A stretch of DNA of 64,000 nucleotides from assembly GCA_963592385.1 (NCBI GenBank), contig CAVAWX010000001.1, forward strand, positions 1 to 64,000. Reading direction: 5' to 3'. The translations under genes and the position numbers were made by a program. Positions 61,410-64,000 of the stretch are shown here, piece by piece (position 1 is the first letter of the stretch; every line of letters starts with the position of its first letter). The notes below the pieces were generated by a model. That model had not been told where the DNA came from, searched no databases, and saw nothing but the letters and a program-made list of their open reading frames with translations. This stretch comes from CAVAWX01 sp963592385 (GTDB taxonomy: Bacteria; Actinomycetota; Coriobacteriia; Coriobacteriales; QAMH01).

Positions 61410-62138
61410 TCACGCGCCGGCCGCGGCCTCCATGATAGCGCCTTCGGGGATGGCGCCGGAGCGCACGATGCGCAAACTCTCCCCCGTGCAGTCCACGATG
61501 GTGGACGGCACGGCGCCCGGGCACTCTTCGGGCAGGCAGGCCGCCCCGGGCAGCAAGAGAAAACCCGGCTCGATGTCTGTGCGCCGCGCGGGCGCGGGCA
61601 TGCCGTGGATGTTGGCCGAGGTGCAGGCAAGGGGCGCGTCGATCGCGCGCATGAGGGCGCGCAGCGCGTCGTCGTCGGGCACGCGCAGGGCGAGGGTACC
61701 GTCGTCGGCGCAGCAACCGATCGCGCGGGCGGGAAGCGAGGCCTTCACCACGAGGGTGAGCGCCCCCGGCCACAGCCGCGCGGCGAGCTTTCGCGCTGCG
61801 GCGCCAGGCTCTGCCGCCCAGCAGGAAAACGCCTCGTCTGCGTCGGGCACGAGCCACGCGAGCGCCTGGCTGCGGGGGCGCAGCTTCAACGCGCATATCG
61901 TCTCGACCGCCGCAGGCGTCGGCACGGCGGCCAGCCCGTAGACGGTGTCGGTGCCGAGAACCACGACCTGGCCTGCGGACAGCGCGGCGACGAGCTCCGG
62001 GTCCGGCTGCGGATGAACGTCCGCCTTCAGGTCTGCGTCCGGCCGCGGCGTCGTGCCCGGCTGCGGCGTCGTGTCCGCCGTCGAGTCCATGCCCGTCTGC
62101 GGTTCCGCGCCCTCCCCCATCGCCGCCCGTGCGCTCAT
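61410..62138 (-). CDS. tsaC: Threonylcarbamoyl-AMP synthase (YrdC/Sua5 family)
   Basis: The 242-residue protein makes threonylcarbamoyl-AMP for t6A tRNA modification. After an N-terminal Pro/Asp/Thr-rich stretch of ~45 residues it has VVLGTDTVYGLAA, the basic ICALKLRPRSQAL segment, LWPGALTLVV and CTSANIHGMP. The ATG overlaps the recN stop (ATGA). Confidence 0.9.
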   Translation of the reverse strand: MSARAAMGEGAEPQTGMDSTADTTPQPGTTPRPDADLKADVHPQPDPELVAALSAGQVVVLGTDTVYGLAAVPTPAAVETICALKLRPRSQALAWLVPDADEAFSCWAAEPGAAARKLAARLWPGALTLVVKASLPARAIGCCADDGTLALRVPDDDALRALMRAIDAPLACTSANIHGMPAPARRTDIEPGFLLLPGAACLPEECPGAVPSTIVDCTGESLRIVRSGAIPEGAIMEAAAGA

Positions 62139-63769
62139 GCCCGTGCCTCCGCCTGCGCGGCAAGCATGGTGCGCGCGTGCTCCAGCGCGCTTGCATCCGA
62201 GCTGCCGGAGAGCATGCGCGCGATCTCGGCCACGCGCTTTTCGCCGTCCACGCGCACGACGCAGGTGAGCTGCGCACCGTCCGCGTCCGTCTCCTTTTCC
62301 ACCACGTAGTGCGCGTCGGCCAGGGCCGCCACCTGCGCCAGATGCGTGACCACGACGACCTGCGCCCCATTGCTGAGCCGTGCGAGGCGCGAGGCCACGG
62401 CGTTTGCCGTCTGCCCGCCGATGCCGGCGTCCACCTCGTCGAAGACGAGCATGTCCTCACCGCCGCCCGCGTGGGCGCGGCGCACGCACTCCAGAGCGAG
62501 CAGCACGCGGGACAGCTCGCCGCCACTTGCGATGCGCGCGAGCGGACGGGGGCGCGTGGCAGGCGACGGAGCGTAGAGCAGCTCCGCCGCGTGCGCGCCG
62601 GCCTCCGTCCAGCGCTCGAAGGGCAGCTCGGTGAAGGAAAACGAGAACGCGGCCTGCGGCATCGCGAGTTCGGCCAGCTCGGCGCCCAGTTTCTCGCAGA
62701 GTTCGCGGCCAGATGCCTCGCGCAGCTCTGAGAGCGCCCGGGCCTCGCGCTCCAAGGCCTCGCGGGCGGCCGCCTCTTCGAGGCGTGCGGCCTCGAGGCG
62801 GGCCGGCGCGTCGTCTGCGGCATCGACCAGCTCGCGCGCGCGGGCCCTCGTGGCAAGCACCTGCTCCATGCCCGGCCCGAAGCGGCGCATGAGGCCGGAA
62901 AGCGCGTCGAGGCGCGAGAGCACCTCTTCGAGGCGCTGCGGGTCGGCGTCGAGGTGCGCGGCGTATGCGGACAGGTCGCGCCCCACGTCGGAGGCCGTCT
63001 CGGACAGCTCGTCCACACGCGCGGCCAGCTCGTCGAGCGCGGGGTCGATGCCCTGGTGCCGCCCCAGCTCGTCTGCCGCGCGGGCCAGCTGGTCGAGCGC
63101 CGCGCCGTCGTCGTGCAGCGCCGCCTTCGCCGCGAACAGCGCCCGTGCCAGCTGCTCGGCATGCTGCAGGCGCGGCAGCTCGGCCTCGAGCTCTTCATAT
63201 TCACCATCCACAGGCGCCACCTTGTCGATCTCGGCGGCGGCAAAGGAGAGAAACTCCAGCTCGCCGGCCGCCGTGTCCTGCGCCTCTTCCAAGGCCTCGA
63301 CGCGCGCGGCCGCCGCGCGCCACGCGTCGCGCGCCTCGCGGTAGGGGGCGAGGTGGGCCAGCTCGGGGTCGATCCACGCGTCCAGATACGACAGCTGGAA
63401 GGCGGGCTGCAGCAGCGCCACCTGCTCGTGCTGGCCGAGCATGCGCACGGACTTCGCGGCCTCGGCCAGCTCGGCGACCGTGGCCATGTGCCCGTCCACG
63501 CGGCAGCGCGAGCGCCCCTTCGCCGACACCTGGCGCGAGACGACGTGCTCTTCGCCGTCCGCGAAAAAGCGCGCCTCGGCGCAGGCATGCTCGGCGCCGT
63601 CGCGCACCGCCTGCGCGTCCGCCCTATGCCCGCACACCATCTTCAACGCGGACAGAAGCGCCGTCTTGCCCGCGCCCGTCTCGCCCGTCAGGACCGTCAG
63701 GCCTTCGGGAAAGGAGATGTCGGCCTCGGCGATGAGGGCGACGTTTTGCACATGCAGCTCGTCGAGCAT
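62135..63769 (-). CDS. recN: DNA repair protein RecN
   Basis: The 544-residue SMC-like ATPase has Walker A GETGAGKT (29-36), a long coiled coil (~150-350), the signature LARIASGGELSRVLLAL and Walker B MLVFDEVDAGIGG. It acts in double-strand break repair. It lies downstream of nadK by 12 bases, a common order. Length is usual. Confidence 0.95.
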   Translation of the reverse strand: MLDELHVQNVALIAEADISFPEGLTVLTGETGAGKTALLSALKMVCGHRADAQAVRDGAEHACAEARFFADGEEHVVSRQVSAKGRSRCRVDGHMATVAELAEAAKSVRMLGQHEQVALLQPAFQLSYLDAWIDPELAHLAPYREARDAWRAAAARVEALEEAQDTAAGELEFLSFAAAEIDKVAPVDGEYEELEAELPRLQHAEQLARALFAAKAALHDDGAALDQLARAADELGRHQGIDPALDELAARVDELSETASDVGRDLSAYAAHLDADPQRLEEVLSRLDALSGLMRRFGPGMEQVLATRARARELVDAADDAPARLEAARLEEAAAREALEREARALSELREASGRELCEKLGAELAELAMPQAAFSFSFTELPFERWTEAGAHAAELLYAPSPATRPRPLARIASGGELSRVLLALECVRRAHAGGGEDMLVFDEVDAGIGGQTANAVASRLARLSNGAQVVVVTHLAQVAALADAHYVVEKETDADGAQLTCVVRVDGEKRVAEIARMLSGSSDASALEHARTMLAAQAEARA

Positions 63770-63781
63770 GGAAGGCCTCCT

Positions 63782-64000
63782 TCACCCGCGCTCGTCGAAG
63801 AAGAGCTCCGCGACGTTTTCGAAGAACTCGCCGCCGCCCCGCGCGAAGAGCACGTCCTTTTCCCCACGGCGGCACACGATGTGCTCGGGCACGGCCGGCG
63901 TGCGCAGGACCTGGCCGTCGATGAACAGCGATGCCTCGGCGGTGTAGCGGCCCAAGAGGCGCAGCTCCAGCACGTCGGAGCCCGCGAGCACGAGGGCGCG
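63782..64000 (-). CDS. nadK: NAD kinase, C-terminal part (runs off the window)
   Basis: About 72 C-terminal residues are present (RALVLAGSDVLELRLLG, then ASLFIDGQ). The VDGQ-like FIDGQ segment and order nadK-recN support NAD kinase, which phosphorylates NAD to NADP. The catalytic N-terminal part lies beyond base 64000. Confidence 0.75.
   Translation of the reverse strand, partial: RALVLAGSDVLELRLLGRYTAEASLFIDGQVLRTPAVPEHIVCRRGEKDVLFARGGGEFFENVAELFFDERG

Overview
The window is a GC-rich bacterial chromosome segment from a draft assembly (two runs of N). It is densely packed and mostly transcribed on the minus strand. Gene content suggests an anaerobic Coriobacteriia actinobacterium, probably Eggerthellaceae: a periplasmic-type nitrate reductase without NapB, cytochrome c maturation genes, an acetate kinase, arginine genes and a SpaA-like surface protein with a sortase signal. 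The genus cannot be fixed from sequence alone.

Layout. 1-6456: the S10/spc ribosomal protein cluster (rplC, rplD, rplW, rplB, rpsS, rplV, rpsC, rplP, rpmC, rpsQ, rplN, rplX, rplE). It has no rpsJ in front, an intrinsic terminator after rplW, and a large hairpin before rplE. 6916-12742: a cytochrome c maturation operon (ccmE, ccmF, ccmA, ccmB, ccmC, ccmD-like) with no ccmG or ccmH; its CcmE carries a CxxxY motif and a second OB-like domain. 13123-15047 (+ strand): a soluble GAF histidine kinase and a LuxR-type regulator, resembling a fused NreA-NreB plus NreC. 15135-20543: a nitrate reductase operon (multiheme cytochrome, napG, napA, napD, napH). Together, 6916-20543 form one respiratory block: a sensor, a heme-attachment machine and the enzyme that would use it.

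20757-27119: arginine biosynthesis in the order argJ, argB, argD, argF, argR, argG, with no argC or argH. 27217-31762: ackA, a HIT protein, xseB, xseA and a YugP-like membrane metallopeptidase. 32014-32923: a DinJ/YafQ-type toxin-antitoxin pair with an overlapping zinc-ribbon gene. 33046-35118: a wall-anchored surface protein. 35307-38396: dprA (broken by an assembly gap), a comM/yifB-type ATPase and yraN. 38664-42071 (+ strand): an ATP-grasp protein, DNA polymerase IV and RNase HI, ending in a terminator. 42177-49064: dapF, gltB, gltD. 49203-53060: an RND transporter with a built-in coiled coil. 53327-60469: the complete ATP synthase operon (atpI-like, B, E, F, H, A, G, D, C), closed by a strong terminator. 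60784-64000: rpiB, tsaC, recN and the end of nadK.

Recurring traits are tight coupling (ATGA, TAATG and TAAATG junctions), good Shine-Dalgarno sites nearly everywhere, and Ala/Asp/Gly/Glu-rich low-complexity inserts or tails in otherwise conserved enzymes. No rRNA, tRNA, CRISPR array, prophage or insertion sequence was recognised.
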